A DNA stretch of 32,712 nucleotides, from the NCBI GenBank assembly GCA_016195465.1, contig JACPZO010000035.1, positions 1-32,712 on the forward strand. Direction: 5' to 3'. Made by a program: the position numbers and the translations under genes. The notes under the pieces were generated by a model. The model did not search any database. It had not been told where the DNA came from and worked only from the letters and a program-made list of their open reading frames with translations. Each line of letters starts with the position of its first letter. The first letter of the stretch is position 1. Source of the stretch: Nitrospirota bacterium. GTDB taxonomy: Bacteria; Nitrospirota; RBG-16-64-22. Below are positions 9,782 through 16,936 of the stretch, piece after piece.

Positions 9782-9872
9782 CCTCCCCTTTGTAAGGGGA
9801 GGTGGGGTGGGGTAGAGATGTGAATCGGTGAATGGGCAAGAAATCCCCCCTGCCCCCCCTTTGCCAAAGGGC
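9782..9872. repeat. Short palindromes related to the CCCCTTT-AAGGGG family
   Basis: CCTCCCCTT (9782-9790) and AAGGGGAGG (9794-9802) form a perfect 9-bp stem with a 3-nt loop. A second C-rich/CCTTTGCCAAAGG unit lies at about 9841-9872. Both resemble the palindrome after folE and are probably copies of a dispersed repeat family. Confidence 0.55.
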
Positions 9873-9944
9873 ATGCCTGTGCGTTGCACTTGCCTGCGCG
9901 CAGCGCGCAAGCAGGCGCAGACAGGGGGAACGGGGAGATTGGCC

Positions 9945-10187
9945 GTAGGGGCGAACCTGCGTGTTCGCCCGAATGGACGGGGCAACCGTAGGGGCGAACC
10001 GATGTGTTCGCCCGTTGTAGGGGTCCCGCCTTGGCGGGATGTTCGCCCGGATGGATGGCAACCGTAGGGGCGAACCCCCGTGTTCGCCCTTGGGTGCATC
10101 GGTGAATCGATATTGTGTAGGGGCGGACCCGTGTGTCCGCCCGGATGGGTGGGTAGGGGCGCCGTTCATGGCGCCCGATGCCCCTAC
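9945..10187. repeat. Nest of six GTAGGGGCG palindromic repeats
   Basis: Six hairpin units start with GTAGGGG: 9945-9970, 9988-10013, 10017-10049, 10064-10088, 10117-10143 and 10153-10187. Most have the form GTAGGGGCGAAC, a short loop, then GTTCGCCC. Unit 3 has lost its inner left arm and contains another hairpin (TCCCGCCTTGGCGGGA). Unit 5 uses GCGGAC/GTCCGC. Unit 6 is the largest, with GTAGGGGC/GCCCCTAC outer arms around GGCGCC arms, and it overlaps the stop codon of the next minus-strand gene. Such repeats are known as dispersed elements in several environmental phyla; their function is unknown. Confidence 0.85.
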
Positions 10188-10576
10188 CGGGGCAGGCGCA
10201 TGAGGGATATGACGACGCTGATGAGCGATCCAATCGAGGCGGCGAGGGTGCCGAGAACGAAAAGATACAGCCGGTCGATTTTCTGGTCCAGGGCGTTGAA
10301 GCGGGAGTCGACGGCGTTGAAGCGGGAGTCGACGGCATTGAGGCGCGTGTCGAACTTCCGATCGAGGGCGTCGATCCGGGTGTCGAACTTCTGGTCCAGG
10401 GCGTCGATCCGGCCGGAGAGTTCGTCCCGGAACCGATCGACCTTCTGGTCCAGGGCGTCGATCCGGCCGGAGAGGTGCCGGACGTCTTCCCGCAGATCGC
10501 GCACGTCGGCGTCAAGCCTGGCGATGTCCCCGCTCTTTCCTTCCAGGTATGCGACGCGCTCTTCGAGGGTGGCCAT
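10184..10576 (-). CDS. Coiled-coil protein with C-terminal membrane anchor
   Basis: The 130-residue product is unrecognised at family level but has clear architecture: an N-terminal and central coiled coil (residues 1-104) and one C-terminal transmembrane segment (about 105-127, LYLFVLGTLAASIGSLISVV) with a short basic tail. The coiled coil shows exact heptads (NAVDSRF twice) and 11-residue units (RIDALDQKFDT and variants), the periodicities of left-handed and hendecad coils. The DNA shows the matching 21-bp and 33-bp tandem repeats, so the coil has grown by repeat duplication. Tail-anchored coiled coils of this size resemble DUF1640- or XhlA-like proteins, but I cannot assign one. The start ATG 10576 has no clear Shine-Dalgarno. 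The stop codon lies inside a palindromic repeat unit. Confidence 0.7.
   Translation of the reverse strand: MATLEERVAYLEGKSGDIARLDADVRDLREDVRHLSGRIDALDQKVDRFRDELSGRIDALDQKFDTRIDALDRKFDTRLNAVDSRFNAVDSRFNALDQKIDRLYLFVLGTLAASIGSLISVVISLMRLPR
10292..10354. repeat. 21-bp tandem repeats encoding coiled-coil heptads
   Basis: Two identical 21-bp copies (10292-10312, 10313-10333) and a diverged third (10334-10354) encode, on the minus strand, the heptad NAVDSRF. They lie in frame inside the coiled-coil gene, so copy-number change would lengthen the coil without a frameshift. Confidence 0.85.
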
Positions 10577-10644
10577 GCGTTTAGATTACGGGAAGGCCGG
10601 CATGGTGTCAACCGTCTTGGCGCCCGGCTTGGCGCGGCGTTCGG

Positions 10645-10712
10645 CCTTGGACCTTGGACCTTCAACCCCGGCCTTTGCAACTCTTGACCCTGGACTTCGG
10701 ACCTTTGACCTT
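10645..10712. repeat. Degenerate CTTGGACC/TTTGACC repeats
   Basis: Between the coiled-coil gene and the amidohydrolase, a run of seven- to eight-base words (CCTTGGA, CCTTCAA, TCTTGAC, CCTGGAC, CTTTGAC) repeats imperfectly. The rest of the 10577-10871 spacer shows no gene or RNA I can identify. Confidence 0.5.
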
Positions 10713-10871
10713 TTCAGCCTTGTCTTTCTCCCATGGAGGGACTCATGACTTCGCCCGTCCGTCGGACCGCCTCGCCGCTCCCGGCTTCCGCTCCGCTCTT
10801 GCCTGTTCCTGCGCATCCGGCAAGCGGGCGGCGGGCAGCCGCGCCCTTCAATCTTGCATAATGATAATTTT

Positions 10872-12188
10872 ATGCTCGGCCTACCCAAACGATTTATAAT
10901 AGGTGCAAAATTTGTCGTCCATGATGCCAAAAACATCCTGAGATCTGGAGGATTTCTTGTCGACAGTGGACGAGTAGTTGAAGTCCGACGTTTCAATGAG
11001 TTATGTAGATTATCCTCCAGCATCCCTTTCACTTATTTTTCAGACCATGTTATCATTCCCGGCCTTGTAAATGCCCATACTCATATTGAATTATCCGCTC
11101 TCGGACCGCCATCTGGCCCGGCGGAAGGGTTCCTGGATTGGTTGATCCAACTCGTCCGGGCAAGATCTGCCCTTGATCCCGTCAAACGCGCATCCGGGTT
11201 CATTCTGGGTCTGAATGCCGCCCTCGCTTCGGGAACGACCTGCATCGGAGACATAGAGTCCCTGGGTTTTCCTCCCACGCCGGCCGAAATCGAGTCCCGG
11301 CAGACGATCCTCGCCCGCTCCGGTCTTCGCGCAGTTTCGTTCCTGGAAGCCATCGGCCTCGATCCTGCCGAAGCCGGCAAAAGAGCGTCGTGCGTCAGGA
11401 GGGGCCGGCCGCAACCGGGCTCCACAACCGACAAAGCGCACCGGCGGCTCCTCGCCGGACTTTCTCTTCATGCGCCATATTCCGTCTCCGATGAACTGGC
11501 GGCCCGCGTTGCAAGTCTCGCGCGCAGATACTCCCTTCCCGTTTCGGTCTATCTCCTTGAAACCCCTTTTGAGAGAACCATGCCCGGCCGTCTCCGCGAC
11601 TTCCGCCGGTACTGTGCAACGTTCAACTGGAATTCTTCCTGGCTTAATCACCGCCCCTCCTCCCCTCTCGACTGGCTCGGCCGCCATGGTCTTCTGAACC
11701 AAAGGACGCTCGCGGTTCACGGCGTCCACCTGAACCGGCGCGAGATCGCAACGCTCGCCCGGAAAAAAATCTCCCTCGTCCTTTGCCTCCGGAGCAACCT
11801 CTACCTCCACGGAAAGCTCCCCCCGATCGCCCATCTCGTCGCGCAGGGCGTTCCTCTCGCCATGGGGACGGACTCGTTGGCCAGCAACTCCTCCCTCTCG
11901 CTCTGGGATGAGATGCGCGCGATCCTCGATCACGGCCGGCCGATCCTGACTCCTGCCGCCATTTTCTCGATGGCCACGGAGGGGGGGGCGCGGGCCCTCG
12001 GCCTGGCCGGGGTCGCCGGCGCGTTGCGGCCCGGATACCGCGCCGATTTCGTCATCGTCCGCCCGGGGTTTCGCGTGGACAACGCACGGGGCCTCTTTTA
12101 TAATCTGATTCGTTCCGTACGGGAGGCGCATGTCCAGGGCGTCGCCGTGGACGGGAGGATGATTTTCACGAAGGACCTGCCTCTTTGA
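10872..12188 (+). CDS. Amidohydrolase, probable 6-aminodeoxyfutalosine deaminase
   Basis: This 438-residue metal-dependent hydrolase is of the cytosine deaminase/chlorohydrolase (COG0402) type. Metal-binding positions are visible: His69 and His71 (NAHTHIEL), His in LHAPYSVSDEL, His in AVHGVHLNRREI and Asp in MGTDSLASNSSL. Its stop overlaps the TTG start of mqnE by 3 bp and mqnC follows. Amidohydrolases of this superfamily deaminate 6-aminodeoxyfutalosine to futalosine in organisms using the futalosine menaquinone route, so this role is the best reading; it is inferred from context. ATG 10872 was preferred to TTG 10854; neither has a Shine-Dalgarno, and an AT-rich CATAAT (10857-10862) just upstream leaves a leaderless start possible. 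The first 230 bp are clearly AT-richer than the rest of the gene. Confidence 0.85.
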   Translation: MLGLPKRFIIGAKFVVHDAKNILRSGGFLVDSGRVVEVRRFNELCRLSSSIPFTYFSDHVIIPGLVNAHTHIELSALGPPSGPAEGFLDWLIQLVRARSALDPVKRASGFILGLNAALASGTTCIGDIESLGFPPTPAEIESRQTILARSGLRAVSFLEAIGLDPAEAGKRASCVRRGRPQPGSTTDKAHRRLLAGLSLHAPYSVSDELAARVASLARRYSLPVSVYLLETPFERTMPGRLRDFRRYCATFNWNSSWLNHRPSSPLDWLGRHGLLNQRTLAVHGVHLNRREIATLARKKISLVLCLRSNLYLHGKLPPIAHLVAQGVPLAMGTDSLASNSSLSLWDEMRAILDHGRPILTPAAIFSMATEGGARALGLAGVAGALRPGYRADFVIVRPGFRVDNARGLFYNLIRSVREAHVQGVAVDGRMIFTKDLPL

Positions 12189-13270
12189 ACGAGAACGACC
12201 TGCTTCATTCGATCGAAGAAAAAGTGGACGCCGGAGTCCGTCTCACGCCTCATGATGCCCTGGCCCTCTTCCCCTGCAACGACCTCCTGGCCCTGGGCCG
12301 ACTCGCCGACAAGGCGGCCGTCCGCCTGAACGGGAACCGGGCTTACTTCGTCAGGAACCGTCACATCAACCCGACGAACGTCTGCGTTCACCGGTGCACG
12401 TTCTGCTCGTATCGGCGCGGCCTCTTCGATTCGGACGCGTACACGTTGGGCCTCGATGAGATCATGGAGAAAGTCGAGGGAGCCGGTCCCGACGTCCGGG
12501 AGTTCCACGTCGTCGGAGGGCTCCATCCCGACCTTCCGTTCGACTATTACCTTGATATCCTCCGCCGGATCCGCCGCGCGCGTCCCGGTGTCCACCTGAA
12601 AGCCTACACGGCCGTCGAGATCGACTTCTTCTCCAAGCGCTTTCGCCTCCCGCTCGAGGAAGTCATCCTGGCCTTGAAAGAAGCCGGGATGGATTCCATT
12701 CCCGGCGGGGGGGCCGAGATCTTCGCGCCGGCCGTCCGGGAGAAGATCTGCGGGGAGAAGATCGACGGCGACCGCTGGATCGAGGTGATCGAGACGGCCC
12801 ACCGTCTCGGGATCCCCTCGAACGCAACGATGCTCTACGGCCACCTGGAGACGAACGCCGACCGGGTCGATCACCTCTCGAAACTCCGCGATCTCCAGGA
12901 CCGGACGGGCGGAATCATGGCTTTTATCCCCCTCGCCTTCCACCCGGAGAACAACAGGGTCGGCCTCACGCGATTCACGTCGGGGCTCGACGACCTCCGC
13001 GTCCTCGCCGTATCCCGGCTGTTCCTGGACAATGTCCCACACGTCAAAGCGTACTGGGTGATGCTCGGCGAGAAGATGGCCCAGGTCGCCCTCCGATTCG
13101 GCGCGGATGACATCGACGGGACGGTCGTCGAGGAGAAGATCTACCACGCGGCCGGAGCCCGGGAACGGCCGGAGATCCCGATCGAGCGGCTGGTCCACCT
13201 GATCCGGACGGCCGGCAAAGTTCCCGTCGAGCGAGACACTCTCTACCATGAACTCCGTATCTGGAACTGA
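12185..13270 (+). CDS. mqnE: Aminofutalosine synthase MqnE, radical SAM
   Basis: MqnE joins S-adenosylmethionine to 3-(1-carboxyvinyloxy)benzoate to give 6-amino-6-deoxyfutalosine, an early step of futalosine-pathway menaquinone synthesis. The 361-residue product has the radical-SAM cluster motif C-x3-C-x2-C at Cys67, Cys71 and Cys74 in the MqnE-type context NPTNVCVHRCTFCSY. EFHVVGGLHPDLPFDYY and MDSIPGGGAEIF follow, as expected for the CofH/MqnC/MqnE group. The start is TTG 12185, overlapping the TGA of the amidohydrolase gene (TTGA) with AAGGA 9 nt upstream, which points to translational coupling. The 3' end overlaps mqnC by 23 bp. Confidence 0.93.
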   Translation: MNENDLLHSIEEKVDAGVRLTPHDALALFPCNDLLALGRLADKAAVRLNGNRAYFVRNRHINPTNVCVHRCTFCSYRRGLFDSDAYTLGLDEIMEKVEGAGPDVREFHVVGGLHPDLPFDYYLDILRRIRRARPGVHLKAYTAVEIDFFSKRFRLPLEEVILALKEAGMDSIPGGGAEIFAPAVREKICGEKIDGDRWIEVIETAHRLGIPSNATMLYGHLETNADRVDHLSKLRDLQDRTGGIMAFIPLAFHPENNRVGLTRFTSGLDDLRVLAVSRLFLDNVPHVKAYWVMLGEKMAQVALRFGADDIDGTVVEEKIYHAAGARERPEIPIERLVHLIRTAGKVPVERDTLYHELRIWN

Positions 13271-14348
13271 ATCGACGCTCGCCGCTGCCGTCGAGCGGGC
13301 GCGGGAAGGCCTTCGCCTCTCTCCCGCGGACGGCCTCTTTCTCTTGCGGGAGGGCGATTTCCTGCTGCTCGGGGAACTCGCCGCCCGGGCCAGGAGGCGG
13401 CTCCACCCCGATCCGCTCGTCACGTTCGTCGTCGACCGAAACGTCAACTACACGAATATCTGCGTCACGGAGTGCCGCTTCTGCGCCTTCTCCCGCCGTC
13501 CTTCGGATCCGGACGCCTATCTGCTGCCGTGGGGGGAAATCGCGAAGAAAATCGAAGGACTCCTCAGCGTCGGCGGAACGCAGATTCTCCTCCAGGGGGG
13601 ACACAATCCCGCCCTGCGGATCGACGACTTCGAGAATCTGTTCCGTAGGATCAAGTCGAGTTACCCCGTCCACCTCCACGCGCTCTCCCCGTCCGAGGTC
13701 TCGTACATCGCCCGGATCTCACGCCTGGACGTGAGGACGACGCTCTCCCGCCTCAAGGCCGCGGGTCTCGACTCCATCCCCGGAGGAGGGGCCGAGATCC
13801 TGAGCGACAGGGTGAGGGCCGTCATCGCCCCCAAGAAGGTGACGGCGGACGAATGGATCGGCGTCATGCGGGAGGCGCATCTTCTCGGCATCCCCTCTTC
13901 GGCGACGATGATGTTTGGAAGCGTCGAGACGGAAGAGGATATCCTCGAGCATCTCACCCGCATCCGAACCCTTCAGGATGAGACGCGCGGCTTCACGGCT
14001 TTCATCCCGTGGAGTTACCAGCCCGTGCCGGGAGAGCTGGAGCGCGACGAGGCGACGGCGATCGACTACCTCAGGATCGTCGCTTTCTCCCGCCTCTACC
14101 TCGACAACGTTCCCAACATCCAGGCTTCGTGGGTGACGCAGGGGCCCAAGATCGGGCAGGTGGCTCTCTTCTTCGGCGTCAACGACATGGGCGGAACGAT
14201 GATGGAGGAGAACGTCGTCTCGGCCGCCGGGACGGCGCACAGGATAACGATCGAGGAGATGGTAGACCTGATCCGGGAAGCCGGATTCGAACCCTGCCAG
14301 AGGGACACCCGCTACAAGATCATCCGGCGCTTCCGAACTCGCGGCTGA
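13248..14348 (+). CDS. mqnC: Cyclic dehypoxanthinyl futalosine synthase MqnC, radical SAM
   Basis: MqnC cyclises dehypoxanthine futalosine to the spiro compound from which the menaquinone ring is later made. The 366-residue product has the radical-SAM triad Cys72, Cys76 and Cys79 in VNYTNICVTECRFCAFSR, the context that separates MqnC from MqnE, followed by GGTQILLQGGHNP and LDSIPGGGAEIL. ATG 13248 lies within the end of mqnE. MqnE and MqnC are homologous neighbours, but their different cluster contexts argue against a recent duplication. MqnA, MqnB/MqnD and the late genes are not in this window. Confidence 0.93.
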   Translation: MNSVSGTESTLAAAVERAREGLRLSPADGLFLLREGDFLLLGELAARARRRLHPDPLVTFVVDRNVNYTNICVTECRFCAFSRRPSDPDAYLLPWGEIAKKIEGLLSVGGTQILLQGGHNPALRIDDFENLFRRIKSSYPVHLHALSPSEVSYIARISRLDVRTTLSRLKAAGLDSIPGGGAEILSDRVRAVIAPKKVTADEWIGVMREAHLLGIPSSATMMFGSVETEEDILEHLTRIRTLQDETRGFTAFIPWSYQPVPGELERDEATAIDYLRIVAFSRLYLDNVPNIQASWVTQGPKIGQVALFFGVNDMGGTMMEENVVSAAGTAHRITIEEMVDLIREAGFEPCQRDTRYKIIRRFRTRG

Positions 14349-14349
14349 C

Positions 14350-15999
14350 TTGGAACCCCCGAGCTTCCGTACGACGGACCGCGCGCGCCAGGCCCTCTTT
14401 GCGGACAGGGAATTCCTGCTCCTGCTCCTCGTGTGCCTGGCACGGATCGTCCCGGGGCTCACCGGCCACGATCCCTGGAAGCCCGACGAAGCCTACAGTT
14501 TCGGCATCGTCAACCACATCTTCAAGAGCGGCGACTGGGTCGTCCCCATGCTGGCGGGCGAACCTTTTATGGAAAAACCGCCCCTCTATTACGTGATCGC
14601 CGCGCTGTTCGCCCGCGCTTTCTCCCCCTGGCTCCCCTTGCACGATGCGGCCCGCCTCGCCACCGGATTCTTCATGGCGTCCACGCTCATCTTCTCCGGT
14701 CTGGCCGGGCGGGAAGCCTGGGGAAAGGGACATGGACGGACGACGGCGTTGATCCTGATCGGTTGTCTAGGCCTCCTGATTCCTTCCAATCTGCTCGTGA
14801 CCGACGTCTCCCTTCTCGCCGGCCTCTCGATGGCGGTCTTTGGCCTCACCCTTTTCCCAAGGCGTCTTACTCTCGCGGGGGTTCTGATCGGAACCGGAAC
14901 GGGCATCGGCTTCATGTCGAAGGGGCTGATCGCTCCCGGGATGATCGGCGTCACCATGCTCGCGTTGCCTGCCTTGAGACCGTGGCGCAACCGGAGGTAT
15001 CTCCTCGCCGCGATCATCGCGTTTGCGGCGGCCCTGCCGTGGCTCGCGATCTGGCCCTACGCCCTCTACCGGCGTTCCCCGCAGTTGTTCCTGGAATGGT
15101 TCTGGGTGAACAACTTCGGCCGCTTTCTGGGATTCGCCCGCCTCGGCCCGGCCAACGAGGCGGGTTATTACCTGAAGATCCTCCCGTGGTTCGCCTGGCC
15201 GGCCCTTCCCCTTGCGCTCTGGACGGCGTGGCGCGGCGGACGAGAGGCGTTGAGGCAGCCCGCCGCACAACTCGCCATCACGACGTTCCTCGTCATGCTG
15301 ACGATTCTGAGCCTCGCTTCAGACGGCCGGGAGCTCTATGCGCTGCCGATGCTCCTCCCCCTTTCGATTCTCGCGGCGTCCTCGGCCGACGCCCTGCCCC
15401 AAGGGGCGGCGCGCGGCTTGAGCCGGGTGAGCCTCGGCGCGTTCGGGCTCTTGTCGGTCGTTCTGTGGCTCGGCTGGATCGCCTTGGTCACGGGCCGCCC
15501 CGCGTTCATCGCCGAGCCGCTCCGATCGCTACGGCCCGCCTACGCGCCGTCGGTCAATCTTTTCCATCTCGCCGTCGCGCTCGCCCTCACGCTCTCATGG
15601 CTTGCAACGGTCATCCGGTCCGCGTCCGCGGGCCGGGTCATCCACAGTTGGACGATGGGACTGACGCTGGCCTGGGGTCTCTCGATGACGCTCTGGCTCC
15701 CCTGGCTCGACGCCGCAAAGAGCTACCGTGGAATGGTCGCTTCCTTGAGACAGGCGATGCCGGCGCAATACCGCTGCGTCTCGAGCGAGGGGCTGGGAGA
15801 ACCGCAGCGCGCCCTGCTCGAGTACTACGCCGGCATCGTCACGCGCCGCGAGGAGGTCGTCTCGTCGCTCGACTGCGATTTGGCGATTTTGCAAGGGACG
15901 CCGGGCCAGATTCTCGAACTGGGCCCGCCATGGCGCCTCGCCTGGGAAGGCGCGCGCCCCGGAGACGGCAAAGAGAAGTACCGGCTGTATCAGCGGTGA
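14350..15999 (+). CDS. arnT: ArnT-like GT39/GT83 membrane glycosyltransferase
   Basis: The 549-residue protein has about 12 hydrophobic segments and belongs to the dolichyl-phosphate-mannose/ArnT superfamily. The first periplasmic loop carries DPWKPDEAYSF, with the Asp-Glu pair that is catalytic in ArnT/PMT enzymes, followed by GEPFMEKPPLYYVIAALFAR, the typical KPPL(Y) motif. ArnT moves 4-amino-4-deoxy-L-arabinose from undecaprenyl phosphate to lipid A at the outer face of the inner membrane. The five genes that make this donor lie on the opposite strand next door, which supports the assignment. The start TTG 14350 is one base after the mqnC stop and has no Shine-Dalgarno, so translation is probably coupled to mqnC. 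The 3' end overlaps arnD by 10 bp. Another sugar substrate is possible. Confidence 0.8.
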   Translation: MEPPSFRTTDRARQALFADREFLLLLLVCLARIVPGLTGHDPWKPDEAYSFGIVNHIFKSGDWVVPMLAGEPFMEKPPLYYVIAALFARAFSPWLPLHDAARLATGFFMASTLIFSGLAGREAWGKGHGRTTALILIGCLGLLIPSNLLVTDVSLLAGLSMAVFGLTLFPRRLTLAGVLIGTGTGIGFMSKGLIAPGMIGVTMLALPALRPWRNRRYLLAAIIAFAAALPWLAIWPYALYRRSPQLFLEWFWVNNFGRFLGFARLGPANEAGYYLKILPWFAWPALPLALWTAWRGGREALRQPAAQLAITTFLVMLTILSLASDGRELYALPMLLPLSILAASSADALPQGAARGLSRVSLGAFGLLSVVLWLGWIALVTGRPAFIAEPLRSLRPAYAPSVNLFHLAVALALTLSWLATVIRSASAGRVIHSWTMGLTLAWGLSMTLWLPWLDAAKSYRGMVASLRQAMPAQYRCVSSEGLGEPQRALLEYYAGIVTRREEVVSSLDCDLAILQGTPGQILELGPPWRLAWEGARPGDGKEKYRLYQR

Positions 16000-16907
16000 G
16001 ACGGGGGGAGTTGGACGGCGAGGGAGCCGGAGCGGCCGTCGACCGCGCCGACCCCCAGATCGCGGATCGGGATATTTTCCGGGCGATCGAGGAGAGCCGT
16101 CGCCAAGTCGCACAATCGTGTCACGCGCACCGACCGCGCGAGCGCGCGATCGAGGAACGACTGGAAGAAAACGAGCTTCCCCATCCCTTCGATCTCGGCG
16201 TGGACCGTCATCACGTTCGGCGCGCGGGGATCGAGAAGAGAAAGGTAGTGCTCCCCCAGGCGTTCTTCCGGGTATTCCGGCCGTCCGAGCAGCTCATCCA
16301 GCGTCGGCAGCGTGGTCGGAATCTGGAGGGTCTTGTACACGACCCCTTCGACGCGCGGGTAGAACGGATGCGTGCCGCGGGCGTCGCTCGCGTAGAGGAG
16401 GCCCGCGTCATCGTACGCGGCGAGGCTTGCGCGGTTGGCCTGCCAGCCCGCGGCGCCCGCCGTTCGGGCGGGCTCGCGAAATACCCGCTCGAACTCCCGC
16501 CTGGCTTTGTCGAACTCCGCGGCGACCTCCGCCGCGGTCATCCCGCCAAGGTCGTCCTGCCAGCGGGTATGGTCGTAGCAATGAATCCCCACCTCGTGCC
16601 CCTCCGCCCGCACCCTCCTCATCACGGCTTCGTTTCTGCGGCCGATGTGCGGCGCGGGCAGGAGGGTTCCGTTCAGCAGGGTCCGCAGCCCGTAGACGCC
16701 GAGCGCGCGGGTCCGCCGGACCTTGCCGAAGAACCCCGGCCGGAACAGGCGCCTGATCGCCCGGCCGGTCGTGTCCGGTCCCAGGGAGAATAGAAACGTG
16801 GCCCGAACGCCGAGCGCCCTGAAGAGGCCGGCGAGATTGGGAACGCCGATCCGCGTTCCTCGGTCGGTGTCGACGTCGACCTTGATCGCAAGGAGAGGCC
16901 CGTCCAT
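15990..16907 (-). CDS. arnD: 4-deoxy-4-formamido-L-arabinose-phosphoundecaprenol deformylase
   Basis: ArnD removes the formyl group from undecaprenyl-phosphate-linked 4-formamido-arabinose, giving the L-Ara4N donor used by ArnT. The 305-residue product is a polysaccharide-deacetylase-type (NodB) enzyme of normal ArnD length. The N-terminal AIKVDVDTDRGTRIGVPNL matches the ArnD signature, EVGIHCYDHTRWQDD supplies the metal-binding His residues, and GWQANRASLAAYDDAG is also ArnD-like. The start is ATG 16907, 29 bp after the stop of the decarboxylase gene; no convincing Shine-Dalgarno is close to it. It is the last gene of the minus-strand arn operon and converges with arnT. Confidence 0.9.
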   Translation of the reverse strand: MDGPLLAIKVDVDTDRGTRIGVPNLAGLFRALGVRATFLFSLGPDTTGRAIRRLFRPGFFGKVRRTRALGVYGLRTLLNGTLLPAPHIGRRNEAVMRRVRAEGHEVGIHCYDHTRWQDDLGGMTAAEVAAEFDKARREFERVFREPARTAGAAGWQANRASLAAYDDAGLLYASDARGTHPFYPRVEGVVYKTLQIPTTLPTLDELLGRPEYPEERLGEHYLSLLDPRAPNVMTVHAEIEGMGKLVFFQSFLDRALARSVRVTRLCDLATALLDRPENIPIRDLGVGAVDGRSGSLAVQLPPSHR

Positions 16908-16936
16908 GCCCGTGTCGGGAGGGACCCGCCTCCCCT

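Noticed and set aside
9945-10187. CRISPR array
   Set aside because: The units are hairpins of differing sequence and length without regular unique spacers, and no cas gene is present.
9598-10680. Overlapping long frames across the octamer array and palindromes
   Set aside because: They translate tandem repeats (HPFTHSPIH, STPWTRSST) without start signals and arise from repeat sequence.
14433-16793. 786-codon plus-strand frame across arnT and arnD
   Set aside because: It is a shadow of arnT in another frame and of arnD in antisense; its composition is Arg/Pro-rich and it has no motif.
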